DNA of 64,000 nt from contig CALLKK010000017.1 in the NCBI GenBank assembly GCA_938008435.1, forward strand, positions 1 to 64,000, in the 5' to 3' direction. Positions 1 to 12,041 of the stretch are shown one piece after another. The notes under the pieces are model-generated. The model searched no databases, was not told where the DNA came from, and saw only the letters and a list, made by a program, of their open reading frames with translations. Within the stretch, counting starts at the first letter, position 1. Each line of letters starts with the position of its first letter. The DNA is from an uncultured Steroidobacter sp. (GTDB taxonomy: Bacteria > Pseudomonadota > Gammaproteobacteria > Steroidobacterales > Steroidobacteraceae). Position numbers and translations under genes: made by a program.

Positions 1-985
1 AGCCGTTCTGCTCCTCGCCCAAGTAGATCATCTCGTCGCTCTTGCTGAGGGTCGCGACCGCACCGGCGCCATCGTTCGGTTGACTGAGCAACTTCACGTT
101 GGCGATCTTCGGCACGATCGTGTCGCCTTCCTCGAACACAGCGCCGCCCTTCGTCTTGCGGCCCGCTTCTTCGGCGAGCGTGCCGACGTCGCGATGCAGG
201 CTCGGCTGGCCGCGCACGGCGCGCACGATATTGTTGTAGTTGTCCATCAGGCTCGCCGCGAGAATCTTGCCTTCGTTGGTGTTGCCGTAGCCGCCGAGGC
301 CGCCGGCAGCACCGCCGCCCAAGAGACCGACGCCCAGACGCAGGTCCGCCTTGCGCGCGCTACCTTCGGCAGCAGCCACCTGCACACCGGTGCGCGCATC
401 GGTCACGAGCATGCTCGTCTGCGCTTCCTTGAACTTGAGGCCGCCCGCCACCGCACCGATGACGCGGCCGCGCGTGCCGCCGATGAGACCGCCGATCGCA
501 CCGCCGACGCCGCCGGCATTGTCTTCGGAGAACACGACCGCAGGCGTGAGCACGAAATCTGCGCTCACCATCTGACCGCCGCCCATGTTCGAACCGGCGC
601 GCAACTCACCGGCTTCGGCCAGCGCGCGTTCTTGCATCATGTTCTGCATCGCCATGCCGCGCTCGACGACGATGAAGCAGTTCGACTGCTGCACCATGAG
701 GCGAATGAGCCCCGTCGGCGACTGCAAGCCGTAGCGCGACAGCGCCTGCGTGACGTGGTTTTGCGGCTCGACGACGGCGAGCGCGCCCATCGGCTTGTCG
801 CAGTGCTCGAGCCCGTTGTCGCCTTGCGAGCCGCCTGGGCCTGCCGAGCCTTGCACCTCGCTGCCGCCCGAACCCTTCTTGGTCGAAAGCAGCCCGCCTT
901 GAGCCAACGCGGTCGTACAGAACAGCGCGCCGAGCACGACAGCGCTGCAGCGAATTACATTGGTGAGGGGACTAGTCAACGTCAT
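1..985 (-). CDS. CsgG/HfaB-like exported protein (3' end off the window)
   Basis: The reading frame starts at an ATG at 985 and stays open to the window edge, so at least 328 residues are visible and the C-terminus is missing. The N-terminus is a typical signal peptide (hydrophobic stretch ending ALAQ, about residue 26). A CsgG-like middle follows: a segment around MVQQSNCFIVVERG, then ADFVLTP, glycine-rich GGAIGGLIGG, and a TDARTGVQV strand. The last visible residues (SKSDEMIYLGEEQNG) look like the start of a small SH3-like domain. CsgG relatives form outer-membrane or periplasmic assemblies for exporting surface fibres or anchoring holdfasts. No csgA/csgB gene is in the window, so the role is inferred from family alone. 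The ATG follows GGGAGATTCTCTTCT. Confidence 0.75.
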   Translation of the reverse strand, partial: MTLTSPLTNVIRCSAVVLGALFCTTALAQGGLLSTKKGSGGSEVQGSAGPGGSQGDNGLEHCDKPMGALAVVEPQNHVTQALSRYGLQSPTGLIRLMVQQSNCFIVVERGMAMQNMMQERALAEAGELRAGSNMGGGQMVSADFVLTPAVVFSEDNAGGVGGAIGGLIGGTRGRVIGAVAGGLKFKEAQTSMLVTDARTGVQVAAAEGSARKADLRLGVGLLGGGAAGGLGGYGNTNEGKILAASLMDNYNNIVRAVRGQPSLHRDVGTLAEEAGRKTKGGAVFEEGDTIVPKIANVKLLSQPNDGAGAVATLSKSDEMIYLGEEQNG

Positions 986-1231
986 AGAAGAGAATCTCCC
1001 TTGTTTGACCGCGGTCAGGCGGCTGCCAGGTTGATTTGATTGGCACACTCCGGTGCGCAGATATTTGCCGGCGATCTGAGCACGCGGCCCCAATAAGGGT
1101 CAAGGGTCCGAATGGACCAACCCCCAAGGACGTGGCCCGCTTCTCAATTGCTCCGTGCGCGCGCCGTCGAACTCACCCCCCAACTTGCACTACCCTCTCC
1201 GGCGTTCTTGGCCCTGATGCGGTGACCCTCG

Positions 1232-1666
1232 ATGCTTGTCCGGTGTGCGCTGCTCGTCGTGTTTTCGCTGCTGGCCGCGACTGGATGCGGCGGACGCACA
1301 ACGCCCGAGGCGGAGGTTCGCTCGCTCATCGAGCGGGTGGAACGTGCGGCGCAAGAACGCGACGCGCGGGGCGTGCTGGCGGAAATCTCGCCGGTCTATC
1401 GCGATGCGTACGGCCATAGCCGGGAAGACGTCGCCCGCCTGCTCCGCGGGTACTTCCTTGCGAATCAGTCCATTAGCCTGCTGACGCGGATCGAAGCGCT
1501 CGACTTCCCGGCCGACGACGAAGCGCGGGTGACGGTCTTGGTCGCCATGCTCGGTCGCGGTGCGGACGCCGCTCATGCTTGGGACATGAACGCCGACCTG
1601 CACCGCTTCGAGGCAACGATCGTGCGGGAAGGCGGTAAGTGGCAAATCACCTGGGCCCGCTGGTAG
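1232..1666 (+). CDS. Small NTF2-like lipoprotein
   Basis: A 144-residue protein with a lipoprotein signal peptide: hydrophobic core followed by the lipobox LAATGC, so Cys19 should be lipidated. The mature part (helical RSLIERVERAAQERD, then a beta-rich half ending in WQITWARW) has the pattern of a small NTF2-like fold: N-terminal helices plus a C-terminal sheet closing with a W-x-I-T-W strand. Such proteins bind small ligands or act as periplasmic accessory factors; no substrate can be named. It stands alone, divergent from the CsgG-like gene and about 460 bp upstream of gltB. No strong Shine-Dalgarno is visible before the ATG. Confidence 0.7.
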   Translation: MLVRCALLVVFSLLAATGCGGRTTPEAEVRSLIERVERAAQERDARGVLAEISPVYRDAYGHSREDVARLLRGYFLANQSISLLTRIEALDFPADDEARVTVLVAMLGRGADAAHAWDMNADLHRFEATIVREGGKWQITWARW

Positions 1667-2131
1667 CCGGGCGGGGCGAAAACCAGACCTCCGAAAGGCC
1701 ACAAGCGGCCGATCGCGACTTCGCCGCGCCCGCGCCGAGGCGGCGCGACGCGCAAGCGCATTGACGCATCGCCCCCCGTCTGTAATATGACCGGCATTCC
1801 AACGGGTTGTATTCCACGAGCACGCTGCGCCCGGTTCTCGCAATCGGCGGCGCAGGGTAAGTTGTGCGCGAAATCAGCCCAAGTGAATCAGTGACTTAGG
1901 AAGATCGACCGGGCTGTCGACGCTCCCTGTCTCACAAGCGCCAAGAGGTGCGTCGTCCTCAAACGGCCACCCTCCTGCATGCATTTCGCCTTCGGTTTGC
2001 GCGGATTGTTGCGCGAGACGGATTCTGGTGGTCCGGCTGACCCTCCCAGGCGGCGCACGTTCGCTCATCTTATGTAATGCGCGTGCCCGTCGGATGCGGA
2101 TTCGAAGACGCTAGCGATAGGCCATTATCTT
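1667..2131. other. Long intergenic leader region upstream of gltB
   Basis: There are 465 bases between the small lipoprotein and gltB. I found no convincing coding frame on either strand. The region carries a plausible sigma-70 promoter near 1761-1788, which would give gltBD an untranslated leader of about 335 nt. I could not assign the leader to a known riboswitch or regulatory RNA class. Confidence 0.5.
1761..1788 (+). promoter_or_regulatory. Candidate sigma-70 promoter for gltBD
   Basis: TTGACG (1761-1766) and TAATAT (1783-1788) are separated by 16 bp. This is the best promoter match upstream of gltB, and the start site would be about 335 nt before the start codon. It is a sequence match only. 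Confidence 0.4.
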
Positions 2132-6757
<4,626 letters not shown>

Positions 6758-6785
6758 GGGTACGAGCCACGGGCGACAGGACGCT

Positions 6786-6813
6786 GCCCTCCCCCGCGTG
6801 AGCGAGGGAGGGC
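6786..6813. repeat. Strong hairpin between gltB and gltD
   Basis: GCCCTCCC (6786-6793) pairs with GGGAGGGC (6806-6813). An inner CGC/GCG stem closes a GTGA tetraloop, giving an 11-bp stem with one C-A mismatch. There is no T-run, so it resembles an intra-operon palindrome or attenuator more than a classic terminator. The core CCCCCGCGTGA also occurs at 35453-35463. Confidence 0.5.
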
Positions 6814-6921
6814 CAGAGCAGAGCGGCGCGTGACCTCTCGCGCGACCGCGGGAAGCAGAAACGAACGATCGCCCGATGTGCCGGACAGCGGATACAGATC
6901 AACGAACGACAGGCTAGATCA

Positions 6922-8406
6922 ATGGGCAAGCCGACTGGATTCATCGAGTACCTGCGCGAGCTACCGGTCGACCGCACGCCGCAAGAGCGCGTGCGTGACT
7001 GGAAAGAATTCCATCACCACATGGAAGAGAAACGGCTGCGCCATCAGGCGGCGCGCTGCATGGACTGCGGCGTACCGTTCTGCCACACCGGCAAGCTCAT
7101 CAACGGACTGGTTTCCGGCTGCCCCATCAACAACCTGATTCCGGAGTGGAACGATCTCGTCTATCGAGGCCTGTGGCGCGAAGCGCTGGAGCGCTTGCAC
7201 CTCACGAACAATTTCCCCGAATTCACCGGCCGCGTGTGTCCGGCGCCGTGCGAAGGCTCGTGCGTGCTCGGCATCAACAACCCGCCGGTGACCATCAAGA
7301 CCATCGAGGCGGCGATCATCGATCGCGGCTGGGAAGAAGGCTGGGTCGTGCCGCAGCCGCCCAAGGCGCGCACCGGCAAGAAGGTCGCGGTGATCGGCTC
7401 GGGTCCTGCGGGTCTTGCGGCCGCCGCTCAGCTCAATCGCGCGGGTCACACCGTCACGGTGCTCGAGCGCGCCGACCGACCGGGCGGCTTGCTCATGTAC
7501 GGCATCCCGAACATGAAGCTCGACAAGCGCGAAATCGTCGAGCGCCGCATCAAGCTGATGGAACAGGAAGGCGTGAAGTTCATCTGCAACGCGCACGTCG
7601 GCGAGAACGTCGAGCCGCAGCTCTTGCGCAAGGACTTCGACGCCATCGTCATCTGCACGGGCGCGACGCAGCCTCGCGATCTGCCGGTCGAGGGCCGTAA
7701 TCTCAAGGGCGTGCACTTCGCGATGGAGTACCTCACCGCGAGCACGAAGGCGCTGCTCGGCGGCGGTCCCGACACCAGCCCGATTCATGCGCGCGGCAAG
7801 GACGTGGTGGTCATCGGTGGCGGCGACACCGGTACGGACTGCGTCGCCACCGCGATGCGCCACGGCTGCAAGAGCCTCGTGCAGATCGAAATCATGCACA
7901 AGCCGCCGATGGACCGCGCACCGGACAATCCGTGGCCGGAGTGGCCGAAGATCTACAAGATGGACTACGGCCAGGAAGAAGCCGCGGCGAAGTTCGGCGC
8001 CGATCCGCGCACGTATCTGACGACCGTCAAGCGCTTCAACGGCGACGAGAACGGCGCCGTGAAGGAAGTCGTGACGGTGCAGGTCAGCTGGCAGAAGAAC
8101 GAGAAGGGCCAGTTCATTCCGGTCGAGGTGCCCGGCACCGAACGCGTGCTGCCCGCGCAGCTCGTGCTGCTCGCGATGGGCTTCGTCGGACCCGAGCAGA
8201 CGCTCATCAAGGATCTGCAGCTCGAAACCGACGCGCGCTCCAACATCAAGGCCGAGCACGGCAAGTACGCGACCAATATCGAAGGCGTGTTCGCGGCCGG
8301 CGACTGCCGCCGCGGGCAGAGCTTGGTCGTGTGGGCCATCAACGAAGGTCGCGGCGCCGCGCGCGAGTGCGATCGCTACCTGATGGGCACCACCGAGCTG
8401 CCGTAA
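6922..8406 (+). CDS. gltD: Glutamate synthase small (beta) subunit
   Basis: The 494-residue NADPH-oxidising subunit feeds electrons through FAD and iron-sulphur clusters to GltB. The N-terminal 4Fe-4S cysteines are in CMDCGVPFCH (about residue 46) and CPAPCEGSC (about residue 110). The FAD-binding motif is VIGSGPAGLAAA near residue 158 and the NADPH motif is VIGGGDTGTDC near residue 300. The FAD-closing GVFAAGDCRRG near residue 456 is intact. It is the second gene of gltBD, separated from gltB by a hairpin-containing spacer, and is followed by a strong inverted repeat that probably ends the transcript. Confidence 0.97.
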   Translation: MGKPTGFIEYLRELPVDRTPQERVRDWKEFHHHMEEKRLRHQAARCMDCGVPFCHTGKLINGLVSGCPINNLIPEWNDLVYRGLWREALERLHLTNNFPEFTGRVCPAPCEGSCVLGINNPPVTIKTIEAAIIDRGWEEGWVVPQPPKARTGKKVAVIGSGPAGLAAAAQLNRAGHTVTVLERADRPGGLLMYGIPNMKLDKREIVERRIKLMEQEGVKFICNAHVGENVEPQLLRKDFDAIVICTGATQPRDLPVEGRNLKGVHFAMEYLTASTKALLGGGPDTSPIHARGKDVVVIGGGDTGTDCVATAMRHGCKSLVQIEIMHKPPMDRAPDNPWPEWPKIYKMDYGQEEAAAKFGADPRTYLTTVKRFNGDENGAVKEVVTVQVSWQKNEKGQFIPVEVPGTERVLPAQLVLLAMGFVGPEQTLIKDLQLETDARSNIKAEHGKYATNIEGVFAAGDCRRGQSLVVWAINEGRGAARECDRYLMGTTELP

Positions 8407-8413
8407 ACACACG

Positions 8414-8444
8414 AGCGAGCGCGTGCATCGAGCACGCGCTCGCT
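8414..8444 (+). terminator. Probable terminator after gltD
   Basis: A perfect 13-bp stem (8414-8426 with 8432-8444) closes a 5-nt ATCGA loop eight bases after the gltD stop codon. There is only a weak T content afterwards, so termination may be Rho-assisted. A separate 16-bp perfect palindrome lies at 8504-8519. Confidence 0.65.
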
Positions 8445-8605
8445 TGCTGGGCGACGTTCTGCAGGCGTCGCATCGAATCAGCAAAGCACGTCAGCTTTCA
8501 CCGAGCAGCTCGAGCTGCTGCGGCCCTCGCGCCTCCAACGCCAATCCGGTTCAGCCGATCTCGTCCCTTCGGCGTTCGACGCCCCGCTTGACTTCACCGC
8601 GCGGT

Positions 8606-8622
8606 AGCCGCGTACAGCGGCT
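8606..8622 (-). terminator. Hairpin after the FN3 lipoprotein gene
   Basis: AGCCGC and GCGGCT form a 6-bp stem with a 5-nt loop starting ten bases past the stop codon of the minus-strand lipoprotein gene. No T-run follows, so this is only a weak terminator candidate. Confidence 0.3.
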
Positions 8623-8631
8623 GCGTCACGA

Positions 8632-9222
8632 TCAGCGCACCACCTGTGCAATCACGTTCGAGAGCGCGCTCTGATCGCCCGTAGACGTCACCGTGCGCAC
8701 AGCGAAGAAGTACTTGCCCGGCGGCAGATTGTCGACGACGTAGGTCGACACGCCTGGATTGCGCACTTCGATCGTCTCCGTCAGCACGTTCTGATCGACG
8801 CCGTAGTGAATGCGAAATCCGGCCAACAAGCCGAGCGTTTCGCTGTCGTTCGACGGCAGCTCCCACGACAACACCGCCGTGCCGGGACCGTTGCTCGGTG
8901 ATTGAGGCGCTTGCGGCTCCTGTGCAGCGGGGGCTTCGCTTTCGACCGGCTCTGCGGGAGACGGGGACGGTTCGTTCTTCGGCGGCTCAGCAGGCGTTTG
9001 CGGCTCCGCAGGCGCAGGCGACGGCTCGCTCTTCGGCGGTGAAGCGGGCGTTTCCGGCGCTTTCGTCGGTGGCGTAAACGGCGAAGGAGGCGCGTTCGTC
9101 GACGGGCTCTCCGTGTTGTTGGCGGCTTTCTCGCCGCCGCCTCCGCCGCCGCACCCGACGGCAGCGAGGCTCATCATCACGATCAATGCGCTTGCAGCAC
9201 CCTTTCCAAGTGTTGTCGTCAT
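8632..9222 (-). CDS. Proline-rich lipoprotein with a fibronectin type III domain, under a c-di-GMP riboswitch
   Basis: A 196-residue exported lipoprotein. The signal peptide ends in the lipobox LAAVGC followed by a glycine run, so Cys25 should be lipidated. Residues about 35-110 are a low-complexity linker rich in Pro, Glu, Ala and Ser with repeated PxPAEP and PPKxEPSP units. The C-terminal 85 residues form a fibronectin type III domain (AVLSWELPSND, GFRIHYG, YVVDNLPPGKYFFAVRTV). Such a layout suits a surface protein holding an adhesive or binding domain away from the membrane. The ATG at 9222 is preferred because AAGGGCA precedes it; the frame upstream has only a TTG. The leader contains a class I c-di-GMP riboswitch, so expression should follow c-di-GMP. 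The biofilm role is inference. Confidence 0.85.
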   Translation of the reverse strand: MTTTLGKGAASALIVMMSLAAVGCGGGGGGEKAANNTESPSTNAPPSPFTPPTKAPETPASPPKSEPSPAPAEPQTPAEPPKNEPSPSPAEPVESEAPAAQEPQAPQSPSNGPGTAVLSWELPSNDSETLGLLAGFRIHYGVDQNVLTETIEVRNPGVSTYVVDNLPPGKYFFAVRTVTSTGDQSALSNVIAQVVR

Positions 9223-9383
9223 CGTCACTGCCCTTGTTGTCGGCACGTGCGGTGCGACCGCGCGTGCGTGAGTGATCAAGGGCGTGACGCAAGCGCCGCG
9301 AATGCGGCGTTTGAGCCAATCCAACGCGTGCCCGTATGGAGCACGCTGAGCTTCTGCTTGGTGATGGGCAGATGCTCGCTTCC

Positions 9384-9460
9384 TTGGCAGCCCCGCTGTC
9401 TTTGGGTATTCACCCGGAAGATCGGAGGCTTTGCGTCCCCGTCTTTCGACGGGTTTGCCC
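9384..9460 (-). promoter_or_regulatory. Cyclic-di-GMP class I riboswitch (GEMM-I aptamer)
   Basis: Read on the minus strand, the segment begins GGGCAAACCC, followed by a CCCGUC-GAAA-GACGGG stem with a GAAA tetraloop. Next come the invariant GGACGCAAAGCCUCCG and, after a variable arm, the closing GCGGGGCUGCC. These are the conserved blocks of the GEMM-I aptamer in the right order, including the tetraloop that docks into the second arm. It lies about 160 nt upstream of the FN3 lipoprotein start codon. A CGCCGC/GCGGCG hairpin (9294-9309) between aptamer and gene could be part of the expression platform, but whether ligand turns the gene on or off cannot be read from sequence alone. TTAATT just upstream may be the -10 element. 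Confidence 0.93.
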
Positions 9461-9973
9461 TTGACAATTAAGCGAGTCCCTCAGGAACGAGCGACGCCGA
9501 ACGCGTGCACCTCGCGCAGACGTCCTCTCATCCAGATATTCAGCATTTCCCGCCGAGGCCTCCGATCCTTCCTGGATCGGACCTCATTCGTTCGTGTCCT
9601 TGAAGCGTTTCCCGTTTGCGATTCCTGGCGCGTAGCTTGACGAAGCAGCCCTCGTAGCTCACTCGGGAATGCTCGCAAGTGCGGCGCGCGCGATAGAGCA
9701 TATCCAGATGAGACGAAACACCAAATGTCGCTAGACAGCGGCACATAGGCATTCGTAGCGACGTCATGCGGCGACATGCGCGCTGCCGATGCCTGACACG
9801 TGCACTGAGAAAGCCGAGAGCTCGTTCGCAGATTATCTGAGCAAAGACTTGCGATTTCGCCTGATGCAGCGAAACTGCGACAGTCCGACCGGCGTTTGGA
9901 AGCGGAGGCTGCGCGTTCACGCGATGCGCTGGCGCACGGCATCGGCGATCATCACCTGGCGAGCTCGCTTGCC
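9461..9973. other. Intergenic region without a recognised gene
   Basis: About 510 bases lie between the riboswitch and the DUF4112 gene. Two overlapping minus-strand frames are open here, but their proteins are Arg/Ser-rich, lack any recognisable domain and have no supported start. I see no gene. The region must hold the promoter for the riboswitch transcript (near its left end) and for DUF4112 (near its right end). Confidence 0.45.
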
Positions 9974-10450
9974 ATGACAACCATTCGTCCCACCGATTCC
10001 GCCGTTGAGCGCCTGCGCCGGCTCCGCTCGCTTGCGTGGTTGCTCGACAATTCGATTCCGCTGCCCGGCGGTTGGCGTATCGGTCTCGATGCGCTCATCG
10101 GTCTGGTGCCTGGCATCGGCGATGCCATCGGCGCCGTGCTGTCCGCCTTCATCATCAACGAAGCCCGCGTGCTCGGCGCACCGCGCAGCGTGCTCGTGCG
10201 CATGGCCATCAACGTGCTGATCGAGACGGTGATCGGTGCGATCCCGTTCGCCGGCGATCTGTTCGATGCCGCCTACAAGGCGAACGCCAAGAACGTCGCG
10301 CTGCTCGAACGCTATCAGCTCGACCCGACGGGCAGCCGCCGCAGCAGCCGCGCGTTCGTGTTCTTCTTCTCGCTTGCGTTGATCCTGTTCGTGCTGGCGA
10401 TGATTGCCCTGCCCGTGCTCATCGTCGTCGCGCTCGTGCAGCTCTTCTAG
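9974..10450 (+). CDS. DUF4112 membrane protein
   Basis: A 158-residue protein with the DUF4112 signature. An N-terminal basic helix (AVERLRRLRSLAWLLDNSI) is followed by GLDALIGLVPGIGDAIGAVLS and the matched later motif ETVIGAIPFAGDLFDAAYKANAKN. A C-terminal hydrophobic segment of about 25 residues (about 128-153) is a membrane anchor. The paired PGIGD and PFAGDLFD motifs define the family, whose function is unknown. An ATG at 9974 is chosen because the family homology begins there; an in-frame start further upstream would add 26 unrelated residues. The Shine-Dalgarno is poor. It reads in the same direction as the small gene that follows about 100 bp later. Confidence 0.85.
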   Translation: MTTIRPTDSAVERLRRLRSLAWLLDNSIPLPGGWRIGLDALIGLVPGIGDAIGAVLSAFIINEARVLGAPRSVLVRMAINVLIETVIGAIPFAGDLFDAAYKANAKNVALLERYQLDPTGSRRSSRAFVFFFSLALILFVLAMIALPVLIVVALVQLF

Positions 10451-10558
10451 CCATCTCGATGCCGATGCGAGCGGAACCTCGCATACGGCGGACCGTTACT
10501 AGAGAGAACTTCCGACGCGACTGCGCGCACGCGCGGCCTGCTCAGCAAGGAGACTGCC

Positions 10559-10864
10559 GTGGCTCGATCCATTCCTCCCGCACCCAACACCGAGTACTGG
10601 TCCGAGCTCGATCAGGGCGTTCACCGCAAAGCGGACGATTCGGGCAAAGATCGCTGGGCACACCTTACGGATCCGGCCGACTACAGCACGATCGGCGGAC
10701 CAGAACACGAACGAGCGTACGGGCGCACGCGCAACGATCCAGGGACATTTCCATTTCGCGCGGACGGCGGCGCAAGCGAACGCGATCCGTACGGTGCATG
10801 CGGTCGCGGCGGTTACCTGCGGCGAACCGTGCTCGATCCGCGTCTGCCGGAAGAAAGTATTTGA
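10559..10864 (+). CDS. Small orphan protein of unknown function
   Basis: A 101-residue hydrophilic protein beginning with GTG. The start is well supported by AAGGAG seven bases upstream, the best Shine-Dalgarno in this area. It has no signal peptide, no membrane segment and no cysteine motif. It is rich in Asp, Arg, Gly and Pro, with segments such as DPADYSTIGGPEHERAYGR and ERDPYGACGRGGYLRR, and is probably extended or partly disordered. I do not recognise a family. It lies 108 bp after DUF4112 and converges on the SMP-30 gene. The RBS, reading direction and length make it likely to be real. Confidence 0.55.
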   Translation: MARSIPPAPNTEYWSELDQGVHRKADDSGKDRWAHLTDPADYSTIGGPEHERAYGRTRNDPGTFPFRADGGASERDPYGACGRGGYLRRTVLDPRLPEESI

Positions 10865-10928
10865 GGCGTTGAGATCGAGAGCCCGCGGCAGCGTCCCGCA
10901 TGCCTGCCGCGGACCCTCGAAGAGTGCG

Positions 10929-11960
10929 CTATTGATAGCGGGGGAAGTTCACGCCGTGCGTGCGCAACGGCACGCGCGCGATGAAGCGATGCGACGTCAG
11001 ATAGAGCGTGCGTCCGTCATCGCCGAATGCGCAGTTGGCGATCGGCCCGCCCGTCACGATGCGGCCGAGACGCTTGCCTTCGGGCGAGAGAATGAGCACG
11101 CCGCCCGGACCCGTGGCGAATAGATGCCCGCTGACGCTCACGGCGAGGCCGTCCGGTAAGCCGGGCGCTTCGCGGCTCATCAGATCGGACACGTCCGCAA
11201 AGACGCGCTTGTCTACCACCTCGCCTTTGTCGTTGAGGGTGTACGCCATCCAGATCGGCCGCGCCGGATCCGAGTTCGCGACGTACAGCGTGCGCTCGTC
11301 GGGCGACAAACCGATGCCGTTCGGATACGAGAGCTCATCGTCGATCAGATGCACGCTGCCGTCGAGATCGATTCGATACACGCCGTTGTGCGGCAGCTCT
11401 TTGACCGGCGAGTCGTTGAGGCCTTGCAGACCGTACGGCGGATCGGTGAAGAAGATCGTTCCGTCCGAGCGCCGCACGACGTCGTTCGGGCTGTTGAAGC
11501 GCTTGCCGTCGAAGGCCGTCGCAAGCGGCGTCTTCTCTTTCGTCGCAAGATCGAGCCGCGCCACCATGCGACTGCCCGAATCCGCCACCAGCACCGTCCC
11601 GCTCGGCTCGACGAGCAAGCCATTCGCGCCTGGCTCGCGCAGCGTCGAGAGCTCTGGGCCGTCATAGCCGGAAGGCTTCATGAAGATCGACAAGCCTTCG
11701 CTCTCCGACCAGCGATACATCGTGTTCTCGGGCACGTCGGTGAAGAGCAGGTACTTGCCCTGCGTGACCCACGCCGGACCTTCCGACCAGGTAAAACCCT
11801 CGGCCAGTTTCTGAATCTCGGCGTTGCTGTCGATGAGCTCATCGAGCGCCGGATCCCAGCGTTCGATGCGTCCGACGGTCTCGTACTTCGGTGCTTGTTC
11901 TTGTGCCGGCGTACACGCCGCCGCGAGCAAAGCCGACACAATGACCCCGTATCGCAACAT
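10929..11960 (-). CDS. SMP-30/gluconolactonase-family lipoprotein
   Basis: A 343-residue beta-propeller hydrolase of the SMP-30/gluconolaconase/LRE family, which opens sugar lactones using a bound divalent metal. A lipobox (LLAAACTP) places it on the periplasmic side of a membrane. Family motifs include WSEGPAWV near residue 55 (metal-binding Glu), GANGLLVEP, NSPNDVV and YPNGIGLSPDERTLYVANS with the metal-site Asn and Asp. Near the end is the NCAFGDDGRTLYLT strand. It lies 81 bp downstream of the GH3 beta-glucosidase on the same strand, so the two are probably cotranscribed and act on released sugars or their oxidised lactones. AGGAGG precedes the ATG. The exact lactone is not known. Confidence 0.9.
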   Translation of the reverse strand: MLRYGVIVSALLAAACTPAQEQAPKYETVGRIERWDPALDELIDSNAEIQKLAEGFTWSEGPAWVTQGKYLLFTDVPENTMYRWSESEGLSIFMKPSGYDGPELSTLREPGANGLLVEPSGTVLVADSGSRMVARLDLATKEKTPLATAFDGKRFNSPNDVVRRSDGTIFFTDPPYGLQGLNDSPVKELPHNGVYRIDLDGSVHLIDDELSYPNGIGLSPDERTLYVANSDPARPIWMAYTLNDKGEVVDKRVFADVSDLMSREAPGLPDGLAVSVSGHLFATGPGGVLILSPEGKRLGRIVTGGPIANCAFGDDGRTLYLTSHRFIARVPLRTHGVNFPRYQ

Positions 11961-12041
11961 GCTTCCTCCTGAACGGGCGAAGCGCCCTTCTTGTGTTCGT
12001 TTCTGTATCGAAAGCCCGGCCTGTGGCAGCCGAGTCTTTCT

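Noticed and set aside
80..1039. Plus-strand open frame of 319 codons
   Set aside because: It lies opposite the CsgG-like gene, is Ala/Arg/His-rich and shows no domain. The minus-strand frame has a signal peptide and family motifs.
6961..8484. Minus-strand open frame opposite gltD
   Set aside because: Composition is that of an antisense shadow, and gltD is complete.
9461..9490. Strong TTGACA on the plus strand as a promoter
   Set aside because: No -10 element lies at the right distance and no plus-strand gene follows nearby. The same bases lie at the edge of the riboswitch transcript on the other strand.
9481..9980. Two overlapping minus-strand frames (about 146 and 153 codons)
   Set aside because: No domain, unsupported starts and Arg/Ser-rich composition. 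They also share space with the DUF4112 start region.
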